This document shows, in pieces, positions 1 to 5,952 of a stretch of 8,859 bases of DNA (positions within the stretch are counted from its first letter, which is position 1; every line of letters begins with the position of its first letter). The translations under genes and the position numbers were made by a program. The stretch is from Rhodospirillaceae bacterium (GTDB lineage: Bacteria; Pseudomonadota; Alphaproteobacteria; UBA8366; GCA-2717185): the NCBI GenBank assembly GCA_018660965.1, contig JABJJH010000287.1, positions 1-8,859 of the forward strand. The letters are read 5' to 3'. The notes under the pieces were generated by a model. That model saw only the letters and a program-made list of their open reading frames with translations. It was not told where the DNA came from and searched no databases.

Positions 1-88
1 CTCGATCCATTGTCGCCAGACGGATTGGTCATGCACGGTGTCCGTACGCTTGTGGTGGCCAGGGAACGTCGGTTTCCCGATCAGGACA
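1..88. other. Unassigned left-edge sequence after flgL
   Basis: No gene can be named in these 88 bases. On the plus strand a frame is open from the edge to a TAA at 106-108 (ending RRFPDQDTIAGSR), which would be the end of a convergent gene overlapping flgL by 20 bp. On the minus strand a GTG at 36 or ATG at 32 could begin a downstream gene running out of the window. A weak stem GGGAA/TTCCC (62-66, 74-78) has no U-run and is not a convincing terminator. Confidence 0.3.
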
Positions 89-1045
89 CTATCGCAGGAA
101 GTCGTTAAGCGAAAGTTGCTGCACCCTCGCCAAGGTGGCGAAAGACGCTTCCAGCGTTACTTGTTCGAAATTCAGGGTCGCGACCGCTTCCGCGACGTTC
201 ACTTGTTGAATATCCGCGATATTGGTTTCGGCGAACACAAGAAAATTATCGTGCTTGACGTTTACGGCGTTAACGAGCTTCCGGTCAAGTTCGACCTGAC
301 CGAACAATTCTCCGATGGTTTTTTCACCGACTGTATTCTGTTCAATGGCTTCGGTCAGCAAGGTTATGGAGTCTCTTACCGCTTGCAGTTCCGCTGCTGT
401 CGGCGGTGAGGTAAATGTTATCTCCGAGATCGCGTCGAACGAGCGGATGATTTTTTCCAGCGCATTGGAATCAGCCGTTACGCCATAGGATACTGAAAAT
501 CCTTCATCGACCCGCGCTTCTTGAATAACGTTGTCGCCGTTGTACCAGTCAGTGTCGGCGGCGGCGGGAAACGGCGGCACGGTAGGGGGAACATAGGTCC
601 CATTGTTGAGATCCACGGGTTTTGTCTGAATAATGCCGCCGGCGAACAGATACCGGCTTTCGTCCCGCACGTTCAAAAGATCGACGACCTGATCCAACAA
701 CCCCTGCGACAGCTCTTTTAGGCCGATAGTGTCCGCGGTGGCGCCATTCTGGGCGTTGAGCAGGGTGCTGCGGAAATCTCGCGCCACCTCCTCAATTCGT
801 CCAAGACTGAAACCCATCAGGTCAAGGCGCCGGTCCGTCGTTTCGATATTGTCTTGAAACTGACGGACACGCTCCAATTCGTTCTTGATATTGACGAGAC
901 GTCCGGTGTCGCGGTCGATTCCCGCGAAGTCCTGCGATTTGTCTCCAGTCGACACTTCGGTTTGGGCCGTGAACAGGCGGGTTTGCGTGTTCAACGTCGA
1001 AAACAGGTTGAAGTTGTGTTGCGCAAGGTTTGAAATTCTCGGCAT
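89..1045 (-). CDS. flgL: Hook-associated protein 3 FlgL
   Basis: FlgL (HAP3) forms the second hook-filament junction layer, on which flagellin polymerises. The 318-residue product is the same length as E. coli FlgL (317). The N-terminal flagellin-like helical region spans about 1-140 (RISNLAQHNFNLFSTLN; VSTGDKSQDFAGID; LLDQVVDLLNVRDESRYLFAGG). The DESRYLFAG motif at 128-136 is characteristic. The short middle (140-200) is Pro- and Asp-rich, and the C-terminal helix covers about 275-318 (VNVAEAVATLNFEQVTLEASFATLARVQQLSL). Ordinary flagellin is excluded by length, by the FlgL motif and by position directly after flgK. It is the last gene of the operon visible here; the N-terminus and ribosome site are clear. 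No strong terminator follows, so transcription could continue past the left edge. Confidence 0.93.
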   Translation of the reverse strand: MPRISNLAQHNFNLFSTLNTQTRLFTAQTEVSTGDKSQDFAGIDRDTGRLVNIKNELERVRQFQDNIETTDRRLDLMGFSLGRIEEVARDFRSTLLNAQNGATADTIGLKELSQGLLDQVVDLLNVRDESRYLFAGGIIQTKPVDLNNGTYVPPTVPPFPAAADTDWYNGDNVIQEARVDEGFSVSYGVTADSNALEKIIRSFDAISEITFTSPPTAAELQAVRDSITLLTEAIEQNTVGEKTIGELFGQVELDRKLVNAVNVKHDNFLVFAETNIADIQQVNVAEAVATLNFEQVTLEASFATLARVQQLSLNDFLR

Positions 1046-1053
1046 CGCGAATG

Positions 1054-1060
1054 CCTCCTA
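1054..1060 (-). promoter_or_regulatory. Ribosome binding site of flgL overlapping flgK stop
   Basis: TAGGAGG on the minus strand combines the flgK stop codon TAG with a perfect AGGAGG, eight bases before the flgL ATG at 1045. It fixes the flgL start. Confidence 0.8.
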
Positions 1061-3184
1061 TCGAACCGTATTTATGAGTGTGTCGAACATTTCCGACGTC
1101 ACGGTGAATGCGCGGGCCGCAGCGCCAAACGCTTGTTGCAAAATGATGATATTGGCCAGTTCCTCGTCGATGCTGACCCCGGAATTGTTGCCTTTCCGGA
1201 ATTCCAGCGTTTCTTTGAAAACTTCATTGAATTCCATTTCGTCCCGATTGTCTGATGTAAGGGCGGCCTGAAATTCAATGATTTGTGCGGTAAACCGGGC
1301 CACCGTCGTGGTTGTGCCCGCGAGGGAGCCGGCGCGTCCGAAGGCGATGTCATTACTGAATACGCCCGCCATGTTGTTCGCGGTTGTGCCGTCGCCAACT
1401 GAGAGGCCGGTGGCGCCGACCACCGCCGTTGCGTTAAGCGTGCCGCGCGACAACAAGTCGGGATTTTGGGCGATAGTGGCGCGTACGCTGATGATCGCCG
1501 TCTGGCTGGTGGAATTCGACGCCATGTTCAGTGTTGACAACAAGGCGCCGCCATCCGTCATGACGAAATTGTCGCTGCCCGTGTCACGCACGACCAGCCG
1601 CCGTCCACCAGATTCGGTTTCGACCGTTGCGGTGATATTTTGCGCCGATAACGCGCCGGCGGCGTTAATTTTCGCTGCGACGCCTTCCAGGGTGTCGCCG
1701 GCCACATAGGCGACATTCACGCCGACTGTGTTGTCGAAACGAAAATTCAGGGTTCCCGCAAGGCCCAGCGCGACCGTGCTGCTGTTCTGCGCCGTTGTCG
1801 CGAAGCTCGTGTATTGGCTGGTGTTGGCGGTGACATCGAAAAAATCGTTAAGGCCGAAGTAATGCGAAAAACCTCGTGTCTGGCCGCCCGCGACTGTAAC
1901 TGCGCTGTCCCGTTCGTTTATCGCAACGCCCTGGCCCGCCGTTAACGCTTGCAACACCAACTCGCCGTTCGCATTGATTGACGCTGGCGTACCGGTTAGC
2001 CCCGCGTTAATCGCGGTCACGACGTCGGCGACCGTCGCGGTCGCGCCGAGACCGCCCAGGTTGATATCGACTGATTCAACAACTGCGCCGGTGTTTTGGT
2101 TCAGGATCGAGATTCGGACGTTCCCCGTCGCGGTAAAAGCGTCGGTGGCGACGACGGGCTGTGTCCCTGTCAGTGTGGCGGGCGGCGGAAACGCCGTTCC
2201 CTGATTATGTAAGCTGTTCAGTTGCGTGGTGAGGACGTCGCTCAACCGGTCGAGTTCGGCTTGGAAATTTGGTAAAATACTGTCGCGAAGGTCGATTTCA
2301 GCCTTTAATTTACCGTTGAGAATACGATTGGTGATGTCATTGGTGCCGTTCGTGGTGTCGGGCGTTCCGACAAAAATGCCCGTTATCGGGCCGGGGAAAT
2401 TGGGGTCGCCGGGGGCCAGATAGGCCACCGAAGCGTCGAACGAGGCGGCGGCGCTGTGGGTAATTGCGAATACCGAACCTTCGTTTAACAACGTGGTGCC
2501 GCCGGTGGAGAAAATCGTGACGACGCCGTTGGTGTTTTCAATCGCGCGAATATCGATTTCTTCGGCGATCCGCCCCAAGGCGATATCGCGTTGGTCGCGA
2601 AGTTCGCCGGTCTGCTCCCCCAACGCCTGGGCGCGGGCAACTTCCTGATTGAGACTTTGTATTAAGGTTAATTGGGCTTGAACGGCGTCGACCGACCGTT
2701 TGACTGACTGGTCCGCTTCGGCGCGAAGGGTTTGCACCAACTCGGACAATTGGTTCAGCTTCGTGGTTAGCTTGCGGGCTTCATTCACCGCGTTGAAGCG
2801 TCCGGTTCCCGATTCCGGCGAGAGTGCAAGCGTTTCCAGGGCGCTGTTTAGTTCGACGATGTTCGTTGCGATGGTTTGGTCGCCGCTCGGGGGCCCAAGA
2901 ATTCCTTGTAATTCAGACAGAAAATTATTGAGAACGTATTGGCGTCCGACAGTCGCGGACTGGCTTCGAATTTCCGCTTGTAAAAATTCATCGACCGCCC
3001 GGGTGATGGCGCTGATTTCCACACCGGCGCCGTCGGCGCCCAGACGGCGCGGCGTAAATTCGACTTCTTTACGCGTATATCCCTCGGTATTGGCGTTCGA
3101 GATGTTGTTCGCCGAGATTTGCAACGCCGTTTGCTGGGCTTGTATCCCGCTGAGGGCTGTCCGAAGGGCGATTGAAAGCGTCAT
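1058..3184 (-). CDS. flgK: Hook-associated protein 1 FlgK
   Basis: FlgK (HAP1) forms the first junction layer between hook and filament; it is exported by the flagellar type III system and has no Sec signal. The 708-residue product has the N-terminal rod/hook motif ALSGIQAQQTALQISANNIS followed by NANTEGYTRKEVEF (residues 10-43), the FlgK-specific helical region with FNAVNEARKLTTKLNQLSELV and TGELRDQRD at about 130-200, and the C-terminal helix ELANIIILQQAFGAAARAF ending in LINTVR. E. coli FlgK has about 547 residues; the surplus lies in the variable middle (340-600), which contains two segments resembling flagellin/hook IN motifs (about 351-412 and 476-535) around HYFGLNDFFDV. The middle is rich in Thr, Ala, Gly and Asn, as in surface-exposed domains. 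The start at 3184 begins the conserved motif at the usual place, although the ribosome site is weak. The stop overlaps the flgL ribosome site. Confidence 0.96.
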   Translation of the reverse strand: MTLSIALRTALSGIQAQQTALQISANNISNANTEGYTRKEVEFTPRRLGADGAGVEISAITRAVDEFLQAEIRSQSATVGRQYVLNNFLSELQGILGPPSGDQTIATNIVELNSALETLALSPESGTGRFNAVNEARKLTTKLNQLSELVQTLRAEADQSVKRSVDAVQAQLTLIQSLNQEVARAQALGEQTGELRDQRDIALGRIAEEIDIRAIENTNGVVTIFSTGGTTLLNEGSVFAITHSAAASFDASVAYLAPGDPNFPGPITGIFVGTPDTTNGTNDITNRILNGKLKAEIDLRDSILPNFQAELDRLSDVLTTQLNSLHNQGTAFPPPATLTGTQPVVATDAFTATGNVRISILNQNTGAVVESVDINLGGLGATATVADVVTAINAGLTGTPASINANGELVLQALTAGQGVAINERDSAVTVAGGQTRGFSHYFGLNDFFDVTANTSQYTSFATTAQNSSTVALGLAGTLNFRFDNTVGVNVAYVAGDTLEGVAAKINAAGALSAQNITATVETESGGRRLVVRDTGSDNFVMTDGGALLSTLNMASNSTSQTAIISVRATIAQNPDLLSRGTLNATAVVGATGLSVGDGTTANNMAGVFSNDIAFGRAGSLAGTTTTVARFTAQIIEFQAALTSDNRDEMEFNEVFKETLEFRKGNNSGVSIDEELANIIILQQAFGAAARAFTVTSEMFDTLINTVR

Positions 3185-3202
3185 GGGTTGGGTCCGCTCT
3201 TG

Positions 3203-3646
3203 TTAGAGCTGCTGATTAAGGGAAACAGGCGCTTGTGCGTAGGCGCGGCCCATTTTCGGCATGCTGCGGGCGCCGGTATTGGTGTAACCTGCGGCGGATG
3301 TTGCGTTCTGCTGTGCGGCCAAAGCGATACGCTCCACTAATTTAGTGTTGAGTTCCAAGGCCGAACGAACCCGATTTGCGTTTTCCTTGGCCGTTGCGTC
3401 CAATTGGGCGGCCAGCCGCTTCAACTCGTCGCGAATTTTCGAGTCGACGCCATCGAAGATGCCAGGGTTTGCGGCGATTTCCGTCATATGCCCGTGATAG
3501 AGGTCGGATAAGGCGGATTTCTGCGCCTGTGTTTCGGCTAATCCCGACAATTTACGAACTTTCAACAATTCAATTTCGGTCGCCATGACCTGAATAAGTG
3601 CAATGGCGAGGGCCATCAATTCATGCGCTTTTTCCTCTGGAGTCAT
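3203..3646 (-). CDS. flgN: FlgN-like flagellar chaperone protein
   Basis: FlgN-type proteins are cytoplasmic type III export chaperones that bind the C-termini of FlgK and FlgL and deliver them to the export gate. The 147-residue product is almost wholly helical by composition, with heptad-like hydrophobic spacing at about 5-115 (LMALAIALIQVMATEIELLKVRK; IRDELKRLAAQLDATAKENANRVRSALELN), no signal peptide and no membrane segment. This matches the size and make-up of FlgN, and the gene sits directly before flgK and flgL, its expected clients. Sequence signatures of FlgN are weak, so the call leans on position and architecture. The last 30 residues are unlike the helical part: Gly/Tyr/Pro-containing and ending APVSLNQQL, which I recall as a common ending in alphaproteobacterial homologues. 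The gene overlaps flgJ by 4 bp and leaves an 18 bp gap to flgK. Confidence 0.7.
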   Translation of the reverse strand: MTPEEKAHELMALAIALIQVMATEIELLKVRKLSGLAETQAQKSALSDLYHGHMTEIAANPGIFDGVDSKIRDELKRLAAQLDATAKENANRVRSALELNTKLVERIALAAQQNATSAAGYTNTGARSMPKMGRAYAQAPVSLNQQL

Positions 3647-3984
3647 TGTGCAACCTCCTGTTTTTGCGAATTTTCCTGAATTTCGATCATGGCTTTCTGT
3701 ACGGAGTCGGCGATCCCGAGGCCGCCGTTCGCGGCAATGGACTTGCCGTATTCCTGGGACATAAGGGACCGGTAAATCCCTTCGGCGTTGCCGCCGCCGA
3801 AGGCGCCGTCGGTGCTGATTCCGCGAAACATTTCCTCGACGAATTGCGAGATGAAAAAGGCTTCGAAATCCTCGGCGGCGCTGCGAATTTGCCCGGCGGT
3901 CATTGATTTGTTCACGTTTGGCGTCGGCGTGTTTTGCATCGTCAAGCGTGTCTGGTCGAATTGGGCGGCGGCGACCGGATCCAT
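3643..3984 (-). CDS. flgJ: Rod-binding protein FlgJ, scaffold domain only
   Basis: FlgJ caps the growing rod in the periplasm and helps rod subunits assemble. This 113-residue protein corresponds to the N-terminal rod-binding domain of enterobacterial FlgJ (about 313 residues): AAEDFEAFFISQFVEEMF at about 37-53, then the Gly-rich FGGGNAEGIYRSLMSQEYGKSIAANGGLGIAD at 62-93, the classic rod-binding signature. The C-terminal peptidoglycan hydrolase domain is absent, as is normal in alphaproteobacteria, where a separate lytic enzyme (not in this window) does that job. There is no cleavable signal peptide; the family is exported through the flagellar type III apparatus. The start overlaps the flgI stop by one base and the stop overlaps the next start by four (ATGA), so translation is probably coupled along the operon. 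Confidence 0.93.
   Translation of the reverse strand: MDPVAAAQFDQTRLTMQNTPTPNVNKSMTAGQIRSAAEDFEAFFISQFVEEMFRGISTDGAFGGGNAEGIYRSLMSQEYGKSIAANGGLGIADSVQKAMIEIQENSQKQEVAQ
3654..3659 (-). promoter_or_regulatory. Ribosome binding site of flgN inside flgJ
   Basis: A perfect AGGAGG lies in the last codons of flgJ, seven bases before the ATG at 3646. It supports the ATGA overlap start of the FlgN-like gene. Confidence 0.8.
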
Positions 3985-5147
3985 TACAGCACCTCTATGT
4001 TGGCGTTGAGCGCGCCCGCGGCCTTAATCGCCTGGATGATCGTGATCATGTCGCGCGGACCGATACCCAGCGCGTTCAATCCATTGACCAAATCCTGCAG
4101 GCTGACCCCGGTCTGCAGGACGGTCAGCTTCTGCTTGCCTTCGGTGACCTCGATATCCGTGCGCGCCACGGTTTCGGTCGTGCCGGTGTTGGAAAACGGC
4201 AGCGGCTGGGATACTTGGGGCGTTTCGCTGACCCGGATGGTCAGGCTGCCCTGGGCGATGGCGACAGTGTTGATACGGACATTTTCACCCATGACAATTG
4301 TGCCGGACTGTTCATCGACCACCACCTTGGCGATCTGATCGGGCTCAACGCGAAGCTGTTCGATGTCGGTGAGCAGTTCGACGATTTCACCTTTGTAGTT
4401 CTTTGGCACGGTCAATTTTATGGTGGCCGGGTCCGTGGCCTTGGCTGCGGTGACGCCAACGAAGGCGTTGATCGCGCGCGCGATGCGCCGCGACGTGGTG
4501 AAATCGGGATTGCGCAGTGCGAGGTGTATCGTCTTCATGCCCGCGAGGGTAAACGGCACTTCCCGCTCGACGATGGCGCCATTGGCGATCCGCCCGCTGG
4601 TGGGAACGCCCTTGACGACCGAACCGCCGTCGCCCTGGGCGGCGAACCCGCCAACGGCCAACGTGCCTTGCCCGACCGCGTAGACTTCGCCATCCGCGCC
4701 CATCAAGGGCGTGACCAACAAGGTGCCGCCCAATAAATTATCGGCGTCGCCCAAGGCCGAAACAGATACATCAATCCGGTTGCCCTGTTTGGCGAAGGGC
4801 GGCAAAGTCGCGGTGACCATGACGGCGGCGACATTGTCGGTTTGCAGGGAATTGTCTCGGGCGTTGACGCCAAGACGCTCCAACATGCCGATCAGGCTTT
4901 CCCGCGTGAAGACGGCGCTGCCCAGGCTGTCACCGGTGCCGTTCAAACCGACGACAAGCCCATATCCGACCAGGATATTGTCGCGGACGCCTTCGAATTG
5001 GACGATATCCTTGATGCGGGACTGAGCGTTGACTTGGGTTGGGACGGCGAACATGAACAATATCGCCGCCAACCAAATCAGGCGCGCCCCAAATTGTTTT
5101 CCGGGGCGGGGAAGCGAAAAAAGATATTGTGTCCCTGAAATTTTCAT
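3984..5147 (-). CDS. flgI: Flagellar P-ring protein FlgI
   Basis: FlgI subunits form the P ring in the peptidoglycan layer around the distal rod, after export through Sec and with help from FlgA. The 387-residue product starts with an extended signal peptide: a basic region up to Arg22, a hydrophobic core at about 23-36 and a probable signal peptidase I site after VNA at residue 41. The mature protein begins QSRIKDIVQFEGVRDN, followed by ILVGYGLVVGLNGTGD, the FlgI hallmark. TLLVTPLMGADGEVYAVGQG and the C-terminal LQDLVNGLNALGIGPRDMI...AIKAAGAL are also conserved. Length is slightly above E. coli FlgI because of the longer signal. It is first in its operon, behind a sigma-54 promoter; its stop and the flgJ start overlap by one base (TAATG). 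No strong ribosome site precedes the ATG, but the signal peptide requires a start about here. Confidence 0.97.
   Translation of the reverse strand: MKISGTQYLFSLPRPGKQFGARLIWLAAILFMFAVPTQVNAQSRIKDIVQFEGVRDNILVGYGLVVGLNGTGDSLGSAVFTRESLIGMLERLGVNARDNSLQTDNVAAVMVTATLPPFAKQGNRIDVSVSALGDADNLLGGTLLVTPLMGADGEVYAVGQGTLAVGGFAAQGDGGSVVKGVPTSGRIANGAIVEREVPFTLAGMKTIHLALRNPDFTTSRRIARAINAFVGVTAAKATDPATIKLTVPKNYKGEIVELLTDIEQLRVEPDQIAKVVVDEQSGTIVMGENVRINTVAIAQGSLTIRVSETPQVSQPLPFSNTGTTETVARTDIEVTEGKQKLTVLQTGVSLQDLVNGLNALGIGPRDMITIIQAIKAAGALNANIEVL
4093..4128 (-). repeat. Two interleaved inverted repeats inside flgI
   Basis: TCCTGCAG (4093-4100) pairs with CTGCAGGA (4113-4120), and GCTGACC (4101-4107) pairs with GGTCAGC (4122-4128). 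The arms alternate, so the 7 bp and 8 bp stems interlock in an a-b-a'-b' order. With no base between two of the arms, a full pseudoknot is sterically unlikely, so these would be mutually exclusive hairpins. The coding sequence here is LTVLQTGVSLQDL, with Leu-Gln twice as CTG CAG, which explains part of the symmetry. Confidence 0.6.
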
Positions 5148-5190
5148 TGAGTGGCGCTTTTCGGATTTATAAATGTATTTGGGTAAACAC

Positions 5191-5207
5191 TAGCGAATGT
5201 CGTGCCA
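5191..5207 (-). promoter_or_regulatory. Sigma-54 (-24/-12) promoter of flgI-flgJ-flgN-flgK-flgL
   Basis: On the minus strand the sequence is TGGCACG-ACAT-TCGCTA against the consensus TGGCACG-N4-TTGCW. The -24 box is perfect, the GG and GC dinucleotides have the exact required spacing, and one base of the -12 box differs. The start point should be near 5181, leaving a leader of about 34 nt before the flgI ATG. That leader is A/T-rich, contains a 10 bp palindrome ATTTATAAAT (5165-5174) and has no clear Shine-Dalgarno. Sigma-54 control of rod, ring and hook genes is the rule in Caulobacter-type flagellar cascades. Confidence 0.85.
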
Positions 5208-5311
5208 AGAACCGCCCTTTATTAGAGCTTTGAAAACATGCGCTGAATTGTAGGGAAGCGTCTGAAGATGGACGCTGTTTAGACGCCATGGGCAAGCGGT
5301 GCCGGTATGCT

Positions 5312-5326
5312 CGGCAAAGATTTCCG
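5312..5326. promoter_or_regulatory. Imperfect palindrome, candidate activator site upstream of the flgI promoter
   Basis: The 15 bp read as CGG-n-AA-nnn-TT-n-CCG, a dyad with five paired positions on each side of the centre at 5319. It lies about 105 bp upstream of the -24 box of the flgI promoter, a usual distance for enhancer sites of sigma-54 activators, and about 85 bp before the fliX start. Binding by a FlbD-type protein is an inference from position; I have no motif match to prove it. Confidence 0.35.
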
Positions 5327-5396
5327 ATTGACCGTTCGCCGGTGTGCGGCGTAAGGGCGGCGATGTTGATGGTTGTTTCGTTTTTGTGCAAAACTT

Positions 5397-5404
5397 GCTA
5401 GATT
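5397..5404 (+). promoter_or_regulatory. Possible -10 element of fliX
   Basis: GCTAGATT matches seven of eight positions of the Caulobacter housekeeping -10 consensus GCTANAWC. No good -35 element lies 10-14 bp upstream. A start 7 nt beyond the box would coincide with the fliX ATG at 5411, giving a leaderless message, which fits the weak ribosome site. An alternative -35-like TTGACC (5328-5333) has no matching -10. Low confidence. Confidence 0.3.
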
Positions 5405-5410
5405 ACGGGC

Positions 5411-5839
5411 ATGAAAATTGATTCAACCGGTCCCGTGCGCTCTTCTCCCGTCAAGAAGGGGGGGCGCGCCACTAAAAGCGCCCAGCCTGGCCAATTCGCG
5501 AAGCATCTGGACGAAAGCGTCGAAGGGGTTTCGGGCGCCGCTGCGGCGGCGCCGGCGCATAGTGTCGATGGCGTTGTTGCGATCCAGGAAGTTGGCGACG
5601 CCACGGATGATGATCCCCAGTCACGTGCGCGGCAGTGGGGAAACGACACGCTGGATCAATTGGAGTTGGTCAAACTGGACTTGCTGGCGGGGGGGATTCC
5701 CAAGGGCCGTTTGATGAATTTAGCTCGGATCGTCGCGGACCGGCGGGAACAGACCGAGGATCCGGCGCTTGAATCGTTATTGGACGATATAGAATTGCGC
5801 GTTCGGGTTGAAATTGCCAAATACGAACCGCGCGCCTGA
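5411..5839 (+). CDS. fliX: Flagellar assembly regulator FliX
   Basis: FliX is a small cytoplasmic regulator restricted to Alphaproteobacteria. In Caulobacter it works with the sigma-54 activator FlbD to link completion of the early basal body to transcription of later rod, ring, hook and filament genes. The 142-residue product has the family layout: an N-terminal MKI start and a basic, poorly conserved region (1-50) containing an Ala run (43-47), then the conserved C-terminal domain (about 52-140) with VVAIQEVGD, the helix LDQLELVKLDLLAGGIPKGRLMNLARIVADRR, and DP.LESLLDDIELRVRVEIAKYE. Length matches the family. It is transcribed divergently from flgI, as in Caulobacter. No strong Shine-Dalgarno precedes the ATG, and the only -10-like box would make the mRNA nearly leaderless. 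Two G7 tracts sit in the reading frame. Confidence 0.95.
   Translation: MKIDSTGPVRSSPVKKGGRATKSAQPGQFAKHLDESVEGVSGAAAAAPAHSVDGVVAIQEVGDATDDDPQSRARQWGNDTLDQLELVKLDLLAGGIPKGRLMNLARIVADRREQTEDPALESLLDDIELRVRVEIAKYEPRA
5458..5464 (+). repeat. G7 homopolymer in fliX codons 16-18
   Basis: Seven consecutive G residues lie near the 5' end of fliX in the Lys-Lys-Gly-Gly codons. Gain of one G would bring TAA at 5473-5475 into frame about 22 codons in; loss of one G would shift into a frame open to 5714. Confidence 0.8.
5534..5553 (+). repeat. GC-only stem-loop in the fliX Ala run
   Basis: GGCGCCGC (5534-5541) and GCGGCGCC (5546-5553) form a perfect 8 bp stem with a 4-nt loop. The DNA encodes the Gly-Ala-Ala stretch at about residues 42-47, so it may simply follow from alanine codons. 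No U-run follows. Confidence 0.5.
5689..5695 (+). repeat. G7 homopolymer in the fliX LLAGG codons
   Basis: A second run of seven G residues inside fliX, in the conserved C-terminal helix region (residues 92-95). A single-base change here would destroy the last third of the conserved domain. Confidence 0.8.
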
Positions 5840-5883
5840 CCACCCCTCCGTTAACATAAATATTATTGCTTATTTTCCGGGAC

Positions 5884-5912
5884 TTGTACCGCCGCGAGCG
5901 CGCGGATATATT
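5884..5912 (+). promoter_or_regulatory. Candidate housekeeping promoter of dksA
   Basis: TTGTAC (5884-5889) as -35 and TATATT (5907-5912, five of six to consensus) as -10 are separated by exactly 17 bp. The start point would fall near 5919, giving a leader of about 34 nt. The discriminator after the -10 (GCCCTCC) is GC-rich, a feature of promoters inhibited by ppGpp and DksA. The rest of the fliX-dksA gap (5840-5883) is AT-rich and contains a GTTAAC palindrome but no clear terminator, so read-through from fliX is also possible. Confidence 0.45.
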
Positions 5913-5941
5913 GCCCTCCGTTTCGTCGCTGTATTCGCCAT

Positions 5942-5948
5942 GGGGGGG
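5942..5948 (+). promoter_or_regulatory. G7 ribosome binding site of dksA
   Basis: Seven consecutive G residues end four bases before the chosen ATG at 5953. This is the only Shine-Dalgarno-like sequence near and supports that start over the upstream and downstream in-frame alternatives. Confidence 0.55.
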
Positions 5949-5952
5949 ATGT

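Noticed and set aside
38..409. A 123-residue plus-strand frame opposite flgL, and similar long plus-strand frames opposite flgK, flgI, flgH and flgA
   Set aside because: They are antisense to genes with clear family signatures and show no motifs or ribosome sites; long antisense frames are common in GC-rich DNA.
4093..4128. A full H-type pseudoknot in flgI mRNA
   Set aside because: One connecting loop has zero nucleotides and would have to span a 7 bp stem, which is not sterically reasonable; only alternative hairpins remain.
4404..4420. Plus-strand TGGCACG inside flgI resembling a sigma-54 -24 box
   Set aside because: The required GC of the -12 box is missing (ATTTTA follows the N4), and the site is antisense within a coding gene.
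3903..4736. A 277-residue plus-strand frame antisense to flgI and flgJ
   Set aside because: It mirrors the flgI coding frame, has His/Asp/Arg-rich antisense composition, and lies across two well-supported genes.
5167..5391. A 74-residue minus-strand open frame in the fliX-flgI intergenic region
   Set aside because: No ribosome site, no recognisable features, and it overlaps the sigma-54 promoter and candidate activator site.
5853..5868. TTAACATAAATATTA after fliX, similar to a CtrA site (TTAA-N7-TTAA)
   Set aside because: The second half is ATTA, not TTAA, and the position at the end of fliX gives no strong context; it is a half-site in AT-rich DNA.
5866..5952. Longer N-terminus for the DksA-family protein starting at 5866
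   Set aside because: The extra 29 residues do not resemble the family, have no ribosome site, and cross the candidate dksA promoter.
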